This document shows positions 18,062 to 28,192 of a stretch of DNA of 38,030 bases, piece after piece; position 1 is the stretch's first letter, and the number at the start of each line of letters is the position of its first letter. This DNA is from a virus. Under the pieces are notes generated by a model. That model was not told the origin of the DNA and searched no databases. It saw only the letters and a list, made by a program, of their open reading frames with translations. The stretch covers positions 1-38,030 of the IMG/VR virus record IMGVR_UViG_3300036790_000214. One strand, given 5' to 3'. Both the position numbers and the translations under genes were made by a program.

Positions 18062-20185
18062 TTATTTGCACCCCACGCCGGAACATCGGCACATGTAAAA
18101 AACATCAGTCTGATTTCCGCTGACTGCAATCGTATAAAGCAAATGACTGGGATTTGTTACTGATACAGTAATCCCATTACCGCCTGTAAATACGCAGACA
18201 GGTTCTACGCCCCAATCATGAGCAAACGTTAGACTACAGGCCGTTGTACTTCCTCCGACAGAGATAATCCCTTCATTATCGTCTCCTTGAACCAAAAAAC
18301 CACTTGGCGTGCTTCCGCATGACCCTACAGTAGGCGCAGAGCCTGCCGTAATAATATGACCGTTGGTTGAAATAGCGACCTGATAACCAACCGTTGAACT
18401 GGAAAAAGTCGCTTCGTAGGGAGAAGATGTTCCAGAAACGAATGTAATACTTGATGCTGATATGGTTGAAGTCCAAGTCGGGGCAGATGTGCCGTTATTC
18501 TGCAAGAGTTGACCCGCCGAACCGCCCGTCGTAAATGCCCATGACCGGGCACTAAAGGCATCGCCATTATCGGACTGATAAAGTACTTGCCCTTGATTGT
18601 TGGGAGTGCTTGGAAGTCTGAAATCCCATGATCCAGAGGCTACGTTAAGTGGTCCCGTAATGCCGACATCGTGACCATTAAGCGTCGCGAAACGCACAGT
18701 GCTGGTATTGCTGGATGTCAAAATAGGATCATCCACAAGGGACTGAGCGGACAGATAAAGGCCTGCCGGTTGTCCATCGTGCGCTTGCAGAGGATGCCAG
18801 AACGCGAGATTTTCGAAAGTGGTATTGTCGTAAGCCCGGCTATTAACCTGCAGATCAATCCCCTGCGATGCCTCTGCAAAGGGTTCCCATTTCCCGAGAC
18901 CGTGGGCATTGTCGGTTGATGTATTAACCATTTCAGAGTTAGGAGAGGGCGAATCAAACCGGATTTCAGGAGAACTGTTGGAACTGGTCCGATGAAACCA
19001 GAGAAGAGGATCATTATGCGTTGGAGAATTAGACCAGAGTTCAAGTTCACCATAACCCACTTGTGCATCCGTGGAAGAGTCGACAAGGACAAGCAATGCC
19101 CCGGAATTGTTACCGGGATTCGCATCATTTCGGATTGTTACCGCTCCAATCTGGTTCTGAGCGCCACCGGCAGGCGTTCCACGTTCGTCTACAAGAAGCC
19201 CTTGCGCAGTCCCACTCGAACGGATACTCATATAAGCGCCATGGAATGAGTTTGTTCCATCGGGACCTGTCACAGACGAACTACTCCCGACTTCTCCCGT
19301 CGATAAAGTAAGGCCAAAGTTACTCGTCCATGTAAACGTGGAAGGTGACGAAATCCCGGTTCCAGCGGTAATAGTGACAGTAGCGGTGCTTCCAGTCGCA
19401 GAGACAGACACACCAGACCCCGCAAAATTGATCTGGGCTGTCGGGCTACTGACCGACAATTTGTTGAAATTAACGCCGAGAGACGATGCTCCAGCTCCAC
19501 CAGCTCCCCATCCCAAATGACCTGATCCGTCAGTCTGCCAATAATACCCAGATGGACCATCTTTATTAGGAAGAGTCCATAAAATACTTTGAGAGATAGG
19601 AGACGTAGAACTAAATCCAGAGTAAGCCACCGTTGCATCAGCCGACGACCCCAAAACAGCGAAATTCCCGTAACTGGCAGAACCGACCGCCCCAAAAACA
19701 ACTCCTGGAGAACCTGTCGTATAAGGATTATTCGTATTGAAACCAAGACCGCCCGGAGCCGAAACAGTGAGCGACTGAATCCCAAGCCCGACAGGATTAC
19801 TTAAAGATGCGCCATTCGCTCCAGTTGAAGTCTGGAAATAGAGGATGGAAGGATATTTAAGAGCCATCTCGCCGCTTTGGAAAGTATTATTGCCAGTCCA
19901 CATATTACTGGCGGATAACGCCGGAACCGAAGAATCGATAATCGACATATCCGCCGTCAATGAATCCCCCCATCCGCATTCATTGATAAGAGGCTGATAC
20001 AGACCAATGCGGGATGTGGTTGTGCCGCCTTTAGTGGGGATACAGGCGGCATGGCAGAAGGACGCCGAAAAGGCTAGCAAAGACGCCAAGATCAGGCTTA
20101 GGCCCATCATGGGTCTTGATTTGTTAGACAAATTCGTGGTAGGCTGAGGTATGGAAATCTTATTCCTTACTTTATTTGTACTCAT
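18062..20185 (-). CDS. Tail fibre protein with signal peptide
   Basis: 707 residues from ATG 20185 (ATGA overlap). Residues 26-47 (MMGLSLILASLLAFSASFCHA) are hydrophobic with an AHA-type cleavage site, after an unusually long basic n-region; a start at ATG 20110 would give a standard signal peptide. The rest is Ser/Thr/Gly-rich beta structure, and the last 90 residues share the Cys-rich domain of the other fibre (VGSCGSTPSG, ACSLTFA, PVCVF, CSGVGC). Probably a receptor-binding fibre. Confidence 0.75.
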   Translation of the reverse strand: MSTNKVRNKISIPQPTTNLSNKSRPMMGLSLILASLLAFSASFCHAACIPTKGGTTTSRIGLYQPLINECGWGDSLTADMSIIDSSVPALSASNMWTGNNTFQSGEMALKYPSILYFQTSTGANGASLSNPVGLGIQSLTVSAPGGLGFNTNNPYTTGSPGVVFGAVGSASYGNFAVLGSSADATVAYSGFSSTSPISQSILWTLPNKDGPSGYYWQTDGSGHLGWGAGGAGASSLGVNFNKLSVSSPTAQINFAGSGVSVSATGSTATVTITAGTGISSPSTFTWTSNFGLTLSTGEVGSSSSVTGPDGTNSFHGAYMSIRSSGTAQGLLVDERGTPAGGAQNQIGAVTIRNDANPGNNSGALLVLVDSSTDAQVGYGELELWSNSPTHNDPLLWFHRTSSNSSPEIRFDSPSPNSEMVNTSTDNAHGLGKWEPFAEASQGIDLQVNSRAYDNTTFENLAFWHPLQAHDGQPAGLYLSAQSLVDDPILTSSNTSTVRFATLNGHDVGITGPLNVASGSWDFRLPSTPNNQGQVLYQSDNGDAFSARSWAFTTGGSAGQLLQNNGTSAPTWTSTISASSITFVSGTSSPYEATFSSSTVGYQVAISTNGHIITAGSAPTVGSCGSTPSGFLVQGDDNEGIISVGGSTTACSLTFAHDWGVEPVCVFTGGNGITVSVTNPSHLLYTIAVSGNQTDVFYMCRCSGVGCK

Positions 20186-21378
20186 GGCTGGTTGGGCTGT
20201 TGACCATTAGATTGTTCTTTTGTCAAATGGTTTGCAATAGCTCCCATAAACGCTTGTCTTGTTATCGGATTTTGCATCAAACTACTCACTAAATTACCCA
20301 TACTTCCAACCGTAGAAGCCATTCCTCCAATAGCCAAGGGAGAAGTTCCAACCGCCGCCGCTGCAGGCAGAATACTATGAGTTCCAGCACTAGCTAACAT
20401 TGCGAGGATTGGTTCAAAAGAACCCATATTGCCACTTTTGTTAACCCTGAGTGGTTGCATCAAATTGCTTTTAACTTTTGCTTGACGATAAATAGAAGAA
20501 GCATTAGACATAGGCTCAGATGCACTCGCTAAAGCATCATTTAAATCTGATCTATCCTGCATCATCTGAGCAATAACACCTTTTGCTTTTGGTGGTGTTG
20601 ACCCTATCACATAATCTACAGCTTGCCGTCCCTGCAGTGCTTCCTGAGCTGTTAATGGAGTTCCAGATTTCATCTTCGTAACGATATCTGTTGCCATCTG
20701 CCGTGCTTCAGAAAGTTGCGGAGAATAGGCGACATTTGTTGGAAGATTCGTATTTATACCTTCAGCTTTTGCTGTGTCACTAAATATTTGTCCAGCTTTT
20801 TGAATACTCGGAGCCGCATACGTTGATAAACCTTGATCGTATGCTTGCATCAAATCCTGTGGTTTTGCTCCAGACAGAACAGAACCAATTTTCGATAACC
20901 CTTTCGCCACATTACCACCGATCCTTTTTCCAGCATTGATAGCCGCTTCTGCCAATGTCGGAGCGCCTTCTACAAGGCTTGTTTCAGGCAATGCGTTAAC
21001 TCCACTTTGAATCATAGCGGCTTTAGCCGCATCCCAAGGAGCAGTGGGAACATTCGGCTGTCCTTCTGCAATTTGTGCCATATTCCTACCAATCTGACCA
21101 ATTCCTGCACCTATAGCAGTTCCAAGACCGGGAGCAAAAGCTGTTCCAGCAATTGCTCCTTCCGCTGGTAATAAATTCTGATTCTTTTTGAATGTTCCAA
21201 TAGGATCAGTAACGATAGATTGTGCCACTGAAGCAGGTGCATCAAATATTTGCTTTACCGAACCCTTAACAGTATCCATCAAACTAGGAAGAGGAGTCGC
21301 AGAACCATCATCCAAGTATTGAATGGTTGTCCCTGTATTCGTACCTGTTGAAGGCTGATCTAAATACTGAATCGCCAT
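20182..21378 (-). CDS. Internal virion / ejection protein
   Basis: 398 residues. The N-terminus has a YLDQP and YLDDG repeat, followed by a long Ala/Gly-rich hydrophobic stretch (GAIAGTAFAPGLGTAIGAGIGQIG, residues 75-98) and a second Ala/Gly/Leu region near the C-terminus. Hydrophobic Gly/Ala-rich regions in virion proteins of podoviruses often mark ejection proteins that enter the host membrane. No catalytic motif is seen. Coupled to both neighbours. Confidence 0.55.
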   Translation of the reverse strand: MAIQYLDQPSTGTNTGTTIQYLDDGSATPLPSLMDTVKGSVKQIFDAPASVAQSIVTDPIGTFKKNQNLLPAEGAIAGTAFAPGLGTAIGAGIGQIGRNMAQIAEGQPNVPTAPWDAAKAAMIQSGVNALPETSLVEGAPTLAEAAINAGKRIGGNVAKGLSKIGSVLSGAKPQDLMQAYDQGLSTYAAPSIQKAGQIFSDTAKAEGINTNLPTNVAYSPQLSEARQMATDIVTKMKSGTPLTAQEALQGRQAVDYVIGSTPPKAKGVIAQMMQDRSDLNDALASASEPMSNASSIYRQAKVKSNLMQPLRVNKSGNMGSFEPILAMLASAGTHSILPAAAAVGTSPLAIGGMASTVGSMGNLVSSLMQNPITRQAFMGAIANHLTKEQSNGQQPNQP

Positions 21379-22658
21379 CAGCGAATCACCGCACGACGAC
21401 CATTAACCGTAATGATTGTTCCTTTGGGAAGATTCGGAGGTACTTGCGCTTCAGACGCATAAGTGTTCGAAGGAGGTTGCCCGGAATTTTGAATGCCACT
21501 CGGAGGTACTACATCAATCGCACCGCCTGTCATAGCCGATGCCATATTCCTTATGATCTGTTCATTCCCGGAATTGAGGGCGTTAGAAAAGGCCTTCAAT
21601 TTATTCAGCTTGTCTTGTCCGTAATTGGCGATACCTTTAGCATCATAGCCGCCTTGATCTTTTCCGCTAGGGACCATCACCTTTTTCAAAAGGTTCGCTT
21701 CTTGTTCATTGAAACGCCCTGCCAATTGTTTGTCTAAAAGTGCCGATGCCTTTCCTGCGGTATCATCGATTTTCATCGAATTAACCATCTGTGGAGTACC
21801 AAATCCACCAGATGCACGGGCAACATCACCACCAGCAGATCCAACAAATGGGATAGGATGATTATTTGATACAAGGGGTTGCAATTCATTAACGAATTGA
21901 TTTAATCCTGTTAAAGTCGGCATAGAAGCACCGACTTTTTCAGCGGCAGACGCCATGTGTTCCCGTTTGAATCTAGATTCTTCAGCATTTTGACCTTGCT
22001 GAGTTAATTGCCGTGAAAGTGCCGCACGCGTATTCTCGTTATTCTGTCCTTCTTGAAATTGACGACCTTCCTGACCTGCTTTCAAAGCAGGCAAAACGAC
22101 GTTCTGGAAACCTTTCATTCCCATTCCACCAGCAGGGACATTGATGGTCGGACTTACAACAGCAGGAGGAGTTCCCGGCGGAATGTTATCTTGCGCTCCT
22201 GCCCCTGTCCCTTGAATAGAAGCAAGATCAGTCGTTCCGGGAGGAGGAGCAGGGTTATTGGTGCCGCCAAGAGGTGCCGGATTTGGCGGAGGTGATTGAG
22301 GCGGAGGTGCACCGCCAGAACCATCAGAAACGTTCGCTCCGAATGAACGAGCCGCGCCACTGATGAGATTAGATGGGACATAGTTTTCCATTGCAGGAGC
22401 TAAAGTCATTAAATCACGAACTGAATGAGTCGGGCTCAACCCGAACGGAATTTGACTTGGATCAGAATACATCGAACCCAAGGGCGTATTCAGGAGCCGA
22501 TATTGGTCAAGTTTCTGGCGGATGTCCTGACCTTCCATATAGCCACCCAGAATATTGTTTCCAGCTTGTGCGCCCGCATTAACCGCGCGGAGCGCACGGG
22601 ACGGCTGGGCTTTGGCTTGTGCTAAGGCTAAGAAAAGTGCATCTCCGGGACCAGCCAT
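21378..22658 (-). CDS. Internal virion protein, Pro-rich
   Basis: 426 residues. A helical N-terminus precedes a Pro/Gly-rich linker (residues 110-170, PPPQSPPPNPAPLG and repeats), then a mostly helical C-terminal half. The ending reads PPNLPKGTIITVNGRRAVIR, a small beta tail. The position between the tail protein and the ejection protein suggests an internal virion component, by position rather than homology. Confidence 0.5.
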   Translation of the reverse strand: MAGPGDALFLALAQAKAQPSRALRAVNAGAQAGNNILGGYMEGQDIRQKLDQYRLLNTPLGSMYSDPSQIPFGLSPTHSVRDLMTLAPAMENYVPSNLISGAARSFGANVSDGSGGAPPPQSPPPNPAPLGGTNNPAPPPGTTDLASIQGTGAGAQDNIPPGTPPAVVSPTINVPAGGMGMKGFQNVVLPALKAGQEGRQFQEGQNNENTRAALSRQLTQQGQNAEESRFKREHMASAAEKVGASMPTLTGLNQFVNELQPLVSNNHPIPFVGSAGGDVARASGGFGTPQMVNSMKIDDTAGKASALLDKQLAGRFNEQEANLLKKVMVPSGKDQGGYDAKGIANYGQDKLNKLKAFSNALNSGNEQIIRNMASAMTGGAIDVVPPSGIQNSGQPPSNTYASEAQVPPNLPKGTIITVNGRRAVIR

Positions 22659-23197
22659 CAGAAACCTCCGTTCATGTAATAGTTATAAGCACTTCCACCG
22701 GGGATGTAAGAAAGTGACGGCGGTAATTCACCGCTTGTTCCTGCTCCACTATTACCACCACCAGCATTCTTTCCGTAAGCCCCATAAATCCGCGCCGCTG
22801 TTCCACCCACGTTCCCAACACCCGATAAAATCTGTTCCAGAAGACCAGGCTTATTCAAAGCGGCGGTTTCATTGGCGAGCTGTTCATTCTGTCCGAAATC
22901 ACGTTGTGCAAGCGTGTTCTGATACGCCGTATTGCCAAGACCTTGACCTAAAGCCGATTCGAGATTTCCAGTCGCTAAGTTCTGACCGACAGCGGCTTGA
23001 TTCCCTGCATAGCTGTTCGGACCCGTAATCGCCGCGCCATTCATACCGCGAGCTGATGCACCTTGCGCTAGTTTGTTCTTAGAGGCGGAAAAAGCATTCC
23101 CAATCGCGCCAGCGGCGTTATATCCGGGGGAACCAACACCGGAAATGGCACCGGAAAGGTCTGCGGGTATTGTTACGCCAGACGCATATAAACTCAT
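22658..23197 (-). CDS. Small virion-region protein, paralogue of 23208-23612
   Basis: 179 residues, low complexity in Ala, Asn and Gly. Residues near 120-140 read NEQLANETAALNKPGLLEQILSGVGNVGG, matching the neighbour's QLANLIGGLNKPSSLEQALQGIGQVGP, so they arose by duplication. The end is Gly/Ser-rich. Possibly an internal or tail component. Confidence 0.55.
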   Translation of the reverse strand: MSLYASGVTIPADLSGAISGVGSPGYNAAGAIGNAFSASKNKLAQGASARGMNGAAITGPNSYAGNQAAVGQNLATGNLESALGQGLGNTAYQNTLAQRDFGQNEQLANETAALNKPGLLEQILSGVGNVGGTAARIYGAYGKNAGGGNSGAGTSGELPPSLSYIPGGSAYNYYMNGGF

Positions 23198-23207
23198 TTC
23201 ATATCTC

Positions 23208-23612
23208 CTATAAGAATGAAGCGGCTACACCGGCTAATGGTCCGACTTGTCCAATTCCCTGTAATGCTTGTTCCAGTGAACTTGGTTTATTGAGGCCGCC
23301 AATCAAATTCGCAAGCTGATACGATCGATTGAAATTCTGCGTGTTCAGCCAATCTTCTTCTGGAACCGATGCCAAAGAACTCGCCAATTGATCCTGAATC
23401 CCAGATTGAGCCTGTGCGTTCGACGTATCAAGATCAGCTAATGGATAATTCGACACGCCAGACATTAACCGACCGCCGGACGCCTCATCTGAAATCAATT
23501 GTTTCCGCTGTTGCGTATACTGCTGTTGCTGATTCGCAGAGGCAGAATTAGCCTGTTGTGTTAAAACATCATTCAAATTCTGCGGGTTATAACCATTCGG
23601 CAAAAGTGCCAC
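23208..23612 (-). CDS. Small virion-region protein, paralogue of 22658-23197
   Basis: 134 residues starting MALLPNGYNPQNLND. The N-terminal half is Gln/Asn/Ser-rich, and the C-terminal third shares the L-N-K-P-x-x-L-E-Q motif with its neighbour. ATG 23612 has GGAGG upstream. Unknown role. Confidence 0.6.
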   Translation of the reverse strand: MALLPNGYNPQNLNDVLTQQANSASANQQQQYTQQRKQLISDEASGGRLMSGVSNYPLADLDTSNAQAQSGIQDQLASSLASVPEEDWLNTQNFNRSYQLANLIGGLNKPSSLEQALQGIGQVGPLAGVAASFL

Positions 23613-23621
23613 AATTCCTCC

Positions 23622-23861
23622 CTAACTGAACTGACACGACTTCGCGACGTTATTAAGTAAAGTCCAAAGCTTTCCAGTTGTAGAATCGAAAACAAGCTGA
23701 CGTTCTTTTAGCTGATTTATGCTCGGAGGACTCTGCGTCGCCAGTTGAATCTGTAACGGCGCGAAGAACTGATAGAGATCAGAAAAGCTTGTGGCTGTCG
23801 CGACTTCACTGGAAAAGCCACTCGATTTCGGAGCGATAGGCGCGGAAGGTGGATTAATCAA
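23622..23861 (-). CDS. Small hypothetical virion-region protein (79 aa)
   Basis: 79 residues with ATGA overlap to the tail protein upstream. A Pro/Ser-rich N-terminus leads to a segment ERQLVFDSTTGKLWTLLNN. Similar short proteins accompany tail genes in other phages; no function is known. Confidence 0.5.
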   Translation of the reverse strand: MINPPSAPIAPKSSGFSSEVATATSFSDLYQFFAPLQIQLATQSPPSINQLKERQLVFDSTTGKLWTLLNNVAKSCQFS

Positions 23862-26800
23862 TTGTAATCTCCCTTAATCGATCCGCGTTCCGGTGAAAGC
23901 TGATAGAAAGCAAGACAGCGATGCACTTGAAAAGGCGTGTCAATGCCATTCGTCGAAAATCGGAAACGGATCTTCGTTACTGTATAACTGACATTAATGC
24001 GTTTCATGTAATTCGGGTCGGGGGTGTTCTGCGTCAAATCCATCGTGTAAGTGTCCCACGTATTGCCGCCATCAATGGAAACCCCGATATTCAAGACCCA
24101 TGATCCTGATCGTTCGGCCTCGACGATCAATTCAATGAACTGCGCCGTAAATCCACCAAACGTGAAATCGCCAGTCTCGAAATAAGAATCGAGAGCGATG
24201 CCCGCTTTTGAATATCCTGTATCCAATTGATAAATGGAGCCGTCCACGCTCGATCCGCCATACAAAGAATCGAAGTAACGCGTAAAAGACAAAAGAGGCC
24301 AATCTTTCAGCATCCATGGACTTTCAAAGGTTTTCTTTCCGCGAATGAGGATGGTATTGTTCGCAGACGAGCCCGGACCGGCCGCTGAAAGCCAGTAACG
24401 ATTCCGCCAATACGCTGAAGCAACATTCTGAAGCGTCTGGGGTTGACCAGCTGTTCCCACAACCCAATTGATCGTGACACTGTTCACAAGAGGAAGATTC
24501 GTTGCACTTCCACCCGAAATTTCGATCTTGAACTGAACATACCTATTATTCGTCGGGAGAACCAGAACACCGCCCGGAACAATCAAACTCCACGCCGAAA
24601 GAGACACGCCACCCGATGTACTCGATCCCCGGTAATAATAGTTGATCGTCTGAGCCGCCAAGAATCGATCCGATTCAAGCGGTCCCCACGCAAAAATGTT
24701 GCCGCCTGTGTCATGCACCGCCGACTGATAAACCGTTGGTAAATAGGCGGCATCAATCTGAGGCGTGTTCAGGCCGTCCGACGTTAAATTCACACCCCAT
24801 CGCAAATATCGGCGCGGAGTCGAAGCAATAGACCCTCCGTTAGTTACGGATGTTTCTGCGTCCCATGAAATCCCATCATCCGACGATTGCGTAAAATAAG
24901 CCGTTGTTTCGCCGTTCAATACTTCATTCGAGCTGAATGTTCCCAAAGAAACAGGTACTGTACCTAAATCGAGTGTCTTGGAAGTGAATTTCCCTGTAGT
25001 AGCGTAAGCGCAGGAAAATATCTGACATTCCGTCATGACAAGTCCTGTATAGGCAACAATTCGCATCGTCATTGTATCGGCAATAAAACCAGCACCACTC
25101 GTATCTGCTTCAAAAGTAACCGTAATATCATGAGGAGTCGTGCTGTTGTTATCAAAGATAACAGCTCTATCCGCTAAAGCCGCTATTGCTCCAACACCAG
25201 AAACAGAGACCATCTGGAAAGTCACTGGATTACCGCCCAAAGTAAAATTGAAAAAGATTGTTACAGAAGGTCCGCCATTCGGATTAATTGATCCTGGAAT
25301 AAGACCTTTTAAAATAACCGTGGTAAGAGGGACTGGTTTACTGATAGGGATCGACCAAGTACCACCGGCAGGAGCACCAGAGTTTCCTACGTTATTCGTA
25401 AAGTTTCCATCTGTCATAAAAGATGGTTGACCGATTAAAGATACACCACCACTCAAAGCCACAGTGGCAATCTGATTAAATGCAAGATTCGTCGATGATT
25501 GGCCTATCGTACTGACAGCCAATTGGAGAAAACCGGGATTATCAACCAAATCAACATTTGTCTGCGTAGGACCTGCCTGAAAATCGACTTGACTATCATC
25601 TGATGGAGCTAAAGAAATTGAATCGGAAATAGAAACGTTCGTTGGGACAACGCCACTATTCCAATCCGCCGTATCAGAAACTTCCCAAAACTGATTGTTG
25701 GTATTCGGCTGTTGAAGCTGGTTGAAACCGAACGCGGTCTGGGAAGCTGTTGCAGGATCGATAATATCGGAAATACGATCCGACTCTTCTCCGTCAAATT
25801 CGTAAATGCCATCCACGCCGATTAAATGAATCAAAGAATCAAGAATCTGAACCGATTCATTGAACCGCGTTCCCGTCGACGAACGCGTTTTCACGCGGGA
25901 ATAGGTGTACTCGTCGTATCCCACTAACCGCCAGATCGAATACTGCTTGAAAAAATGAAGGTACCCGCGATAAAGGACCATCCCTGTCCCGAAATCGGCA
26001 TCGCCTTCTGAAATCTGAAGAAAATTATCTACCGTATCCCATGCACTATAGTCATCAGGAACAATAATATTCGCCGCGTCATCCGACAATGCCGAAAAAT
26101 AAACAGCACTCCGTGAACTAGAAACATGATAAAGCCAGACACGTTCGTCATGGTATGCAATGTAGCGCCCCCGTGGTGCATTCGGAACGGCATTCGGAAA
26201 AGAAGTGGCGGAGACTGGCGCGGTCTGAGCATGCGAACCAGTCCCCGTAACGGTTGCGGAAACTAAAATCAATGCCGCCGCCGACGCATTAATCGCCGCC
26301 AAAACTTGCGTTGCCGTCGAAACACCCGTCTGAATCTGAACCGAAATCTGCGTTGAATTCGTTACTGAAACAACTTCAGAACCAGCCGTGCCGCCGGTTG
26401 TATAGGCAATCGTGACCTGCGAAGGAGAATAGTTGGTAGTGGCTATTTTGTAGGTAATGTCCTGAATAACAAGCGTTGGCGTTGTACTGCCATCAAGAAC
26501 GGAAATGCTTGAACCATCAAACACCTGAACAGCATCTGACCCGTTCGTCAGCCAAAGTTTGTCCCGAATAACCACACCACGGAGCTGAAAGGAGGAGGAA
26601 AGGCCTGTGATGATGGCGGTAAATACTTGGAAATCTACCGTGGTCCATACGGTCGAATTATCCGAGACAACAAACGTTTGAGTGCCCGCGGATGTATTGA
26701 AATAATCAATACAAAACGTCACGGGATTCCCAGACGGAATTGTACCTACTTTAACGAACCCCGGCGCCGTAATAATCGATCCCGGTTTTTCGTCAACCCA

Positions 26801-26917
26801 GACATTCTGCATGTCCGGCGACTGACCTTGTTTAAGTTTAGTCGACGACGGAGCCGTGGCGAGCGTCAGCCACTCTTCAAGGTCAATGGTTTTAATGTCT
26901 TCTAAATCAGAACTCAT
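23858..26917 (-). CDS. Large tail protein (tail tubular/stopper-like)
   Basis: 1019 residues, the largest gene. The start contains LKQGQSPDMQNVWVDEKPGSIITAPGFVKV, as in podovirus tail proteins with a beta-propeller-like core. The body is beta-rich with repeated aromatic and Asp/Gly turns, such as RLVGYDEYTYSRVKTRSSTGTRFNESVQIL. The last 150 residues (FGGFTAQFIELIVEAERSG) look like a jelly-roll. It sits downstream of the head-tail adaptor. Role: tail tube, stopper or needle; no enzyme motif. Confidence 0.65.
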   Translation of the reverse strand: MSSDLEDIKTIDLEEWLTLATAPSSTKLKQGQSPDMQNVWVDEKPGSIITAPGFVKVGTIPSGNPVTFCIDYFNTSAGTQTFVVSDNSTVWTTVDFQVFTAIITGLSSSFQLRGVVIRDKLWLTNGSDAVQVFDGSSISVLDGSTTPTLVIQDITYKIATTNYSPSQVTIAYTTGGTAGSEVVSVTNSTQISVQIQTGVSTATQVLAAINASAAALILVSATVTGTGSHAQTAPVSATSFPNAVPNAPRGRYIAYHDERVWLYHVSSSRSAVYFSALSDDAANIIVPDDYSAWDTVDNFLQISEGDADFGTGMVLYRGYLHFFKQYSIWRLVGYDEYTYSRVKTRSSTGTRFNESVQILDSLIHLIGVDGIYEFDGEESDRISDIIDPATASQTAFGFNQLQQPNTNNQFWEVSDTADWNSGVVPTNVSISDSISLAPSDDSQVDFQAGPTQTNVDLVDNPGFLQLAVSTIGQSSTNLAFNQIATVALSGGVSLIGQPSFMTDGNFTNNVGNSGAPAGGTWSIPISKPVPLTTVILKGLIPGSINPNGGPSVTIFFNFTLGGNPVTFQMVSVSGVGAIAALADRAVIFDNNSTTPHDITVTFEADTSGAGFIADTMTMRIVAYTGLVMTECQIFSCAYATTGKFTSKTLDLGTVPVSLGTFSSNEVLNGETTAYFTQSSDDGISWDAETSVTNGGSIASTPRRYLRWGVNLTSDGLNTPQIDAAYLPTVYQSAVHDTGGNIFAWGPLESDRFLAAQTINYYYRGSSTSGGVSLSAWSLIVPGGVLVLPTNNRYVQFKIEISGGSATNLPLVNSVTINWVVGTAGQPQTLQNVASAYWRNRYWLSAAGPGSSANNTILIRGKKTFESPWMLKDWPLLSFTRYFDSLYGGSSVDGSIYQLDTGYSKAGIALDSYFETGDFTFGGFTAQFIELIVEAERSGSWVLNIGVSIDGGNTWDTYTMDLTQNTPDPNYMKRINVSYTVTKIRFRFSTNGIDTPFQVHRCLAFYQLSPERGSIKGDYN

Positions 26918-27135
26918 TTTGTAATTTCAACCTGCCAATCTGGAGTCGCCGCCGCTGGAAGATTAACAGCAGGCGCGTCAAAACCATCTTCGCCATAACC
27001 GCCTTGCCCGTATCCCACTTCAGAAATAGACGTGCCACCGCCAACAATAATCGAAGAGAAATTACCGTCCACAGATTCAACCGCTGACCATTGCGGAGTG
27101 CCGCTATTCGTAACGGGCGAAAAAGGGCCGCTCAT
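26914..27135 (-). CDS. Small Gly-rich virion protein (73 aa)
   Basis: 73 residues with ATGA overlaps at both ends. Gly/Ser-rich (IVGGGTSISEVGYGQGGYGEDGFD), short and probably beta. It sits between adaptor and tail genes, so likely a minor virion protein. Confidence 0.5.
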   Translation of the reverse strand: MSGPFSPVTNSGTPQWSAVESVDGNFSSIIVGGGTSISEVGYGQGGYGEDGFDAPAVNLPAAATPDWQVEITK

Positions 27136-27782
27136 GTATTCCTTTCAGGGTAATTCCAACCCCACCGAAACCGAAGAAGATCATCGGAATATTTCTGGAC
27201 TTTACTCATCAAAGCTTTGCGGTGCTGATCGTATTTTTGAAGGTGCATATCCGCTTTCTTGTTGTTGCCGAGCCTGTAATCGCAAAGGAACGCCGCATAA
27301 AACGGCAGACACATCTGAAAAGCGGTATGAAGGTCTGGGATATCCGTATCCGACGACAAAGTCGCTGGAAGATGGATGTAATCGATCTGGAGCGTATATC
27401 CCGACTGGAGCGAATCCGGCGTGGGATAAAGACCAATCGTGTTGCGATTGAACCGATACGCGATCTTCGGCGTGCTCGGAGGGTCATTCTGCCAACCGGG
27501 CGTGATTTCACCCAAATCGGCCCGTTCCAGAAAGATCAGTTTCTGGTTATTGAAATAGCAATCCACAACCGCAATGAAATCATCGGGGAGCTGATAAAGC
27601 GTCTGCCCGGAAACAGCTGTCGCCTGGTCCACTTGTTCGGGCCATTCCATCTGCGTCCCGAGAAACGTCACCGCCTGATTCAGGTAATCATTGATTTCCG
27701 AATCCTGAAAATGGCTGTTCGCGGAATCGGTTTCGTTGATGTACCGGCGAACCGCTGTCCGAAGATCAGCGAGAGAAGACAT
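27132..27782 (-). CDS. Head-to-tail adaptor protein
   Basis: 216 residues. LADLRTAVRRYINETDS...FQDSEINDYLNQAVTFLGTQMEW (residues 4-45) is the helix pattern of podovirus head-tail adaptors that dock under the portal, followed by a beta-rich region (QTLYQLPDDFIAVVDCYF) and a helical C-terminus. TAATG overlaps the upstream gene. It lies between capsid and tail genes as expected. Confidence 0.75.
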   Translation of the reverse strand: MSSLADLRTAVRRYINETDSANSHFQDSEINDYLNQAVTFLGTQMEWPEQVDQATAVSGQTLYQLPDDFIAVVDCYFNNQKLIFLERADLGEITPGWQNDPPSTPKIAYRFNRNTIGLYPTPDSLQSGYTLQIDYIHLPATLSSDTDIPDLHTAFQMCLPFYAAFLCDYRLGNNKKADMHLQKYDQHRKALMSKVQKYSDDLLRFRWGWNYPERNT

Positions 27783-28192
27783 TAACCAAGAACACTAAAC
27801 GCACGTTGAACGGCGATAATGAACTGGCGCACGTTATTCATCTTCTCTTCAAACTGAGCGTTTTGAATGTCAACACTCTGTTTAGATTCAGCAAAAGAAT
27901 CTTTATCTTTCTTGTGCTGTTCGAGCATAGCGAGGAATTCCGCTTTATCTTTCGTCAACTGGTCCCGGTCCGCAACAGTATCCTGCCGCATCCGCTTTGA
28001 ATCGGTATCTTTCTGAGCAATGTAAATATTGTAGTCAGCGGTCTTCTTATCAATCTCCGCCTGCATCGCATTTTTCGTATCGGATAACCGTTTCACTTCA
28101 TCCTGAACGAATTGAAGCCGGTTTTCCCACTGAACAATTTCAGAGTTTATCGCTTTCACGCCTCGAACCGCTGTTTCAATCTTGTCACTCAT
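27782..28192 (-). CDS. Coiled-coil protein
   Basis: 136 residues forming a long coiled coil (VQWENRLQFVQDEVKRLSDTKNAMQ and onward). AGGAGG precedes ATG 28192. Its position between coat and adaptor genes suggests a head or connector accessory; function unknown. Confidence 0.65.
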   Translation of the reverse strand: MSDKIETAVRGVKAINSEIVQWENRLQFVQDEVKRLSDTKNAMQAEIDKKTADYNIYIAQKDTDSKRMRQDTVADRDQLTKDKAEFLAMLEQHKKDKDSFAESKQSVDIQNAQFEEKMNNVRQFIIAVQRAFSVLG

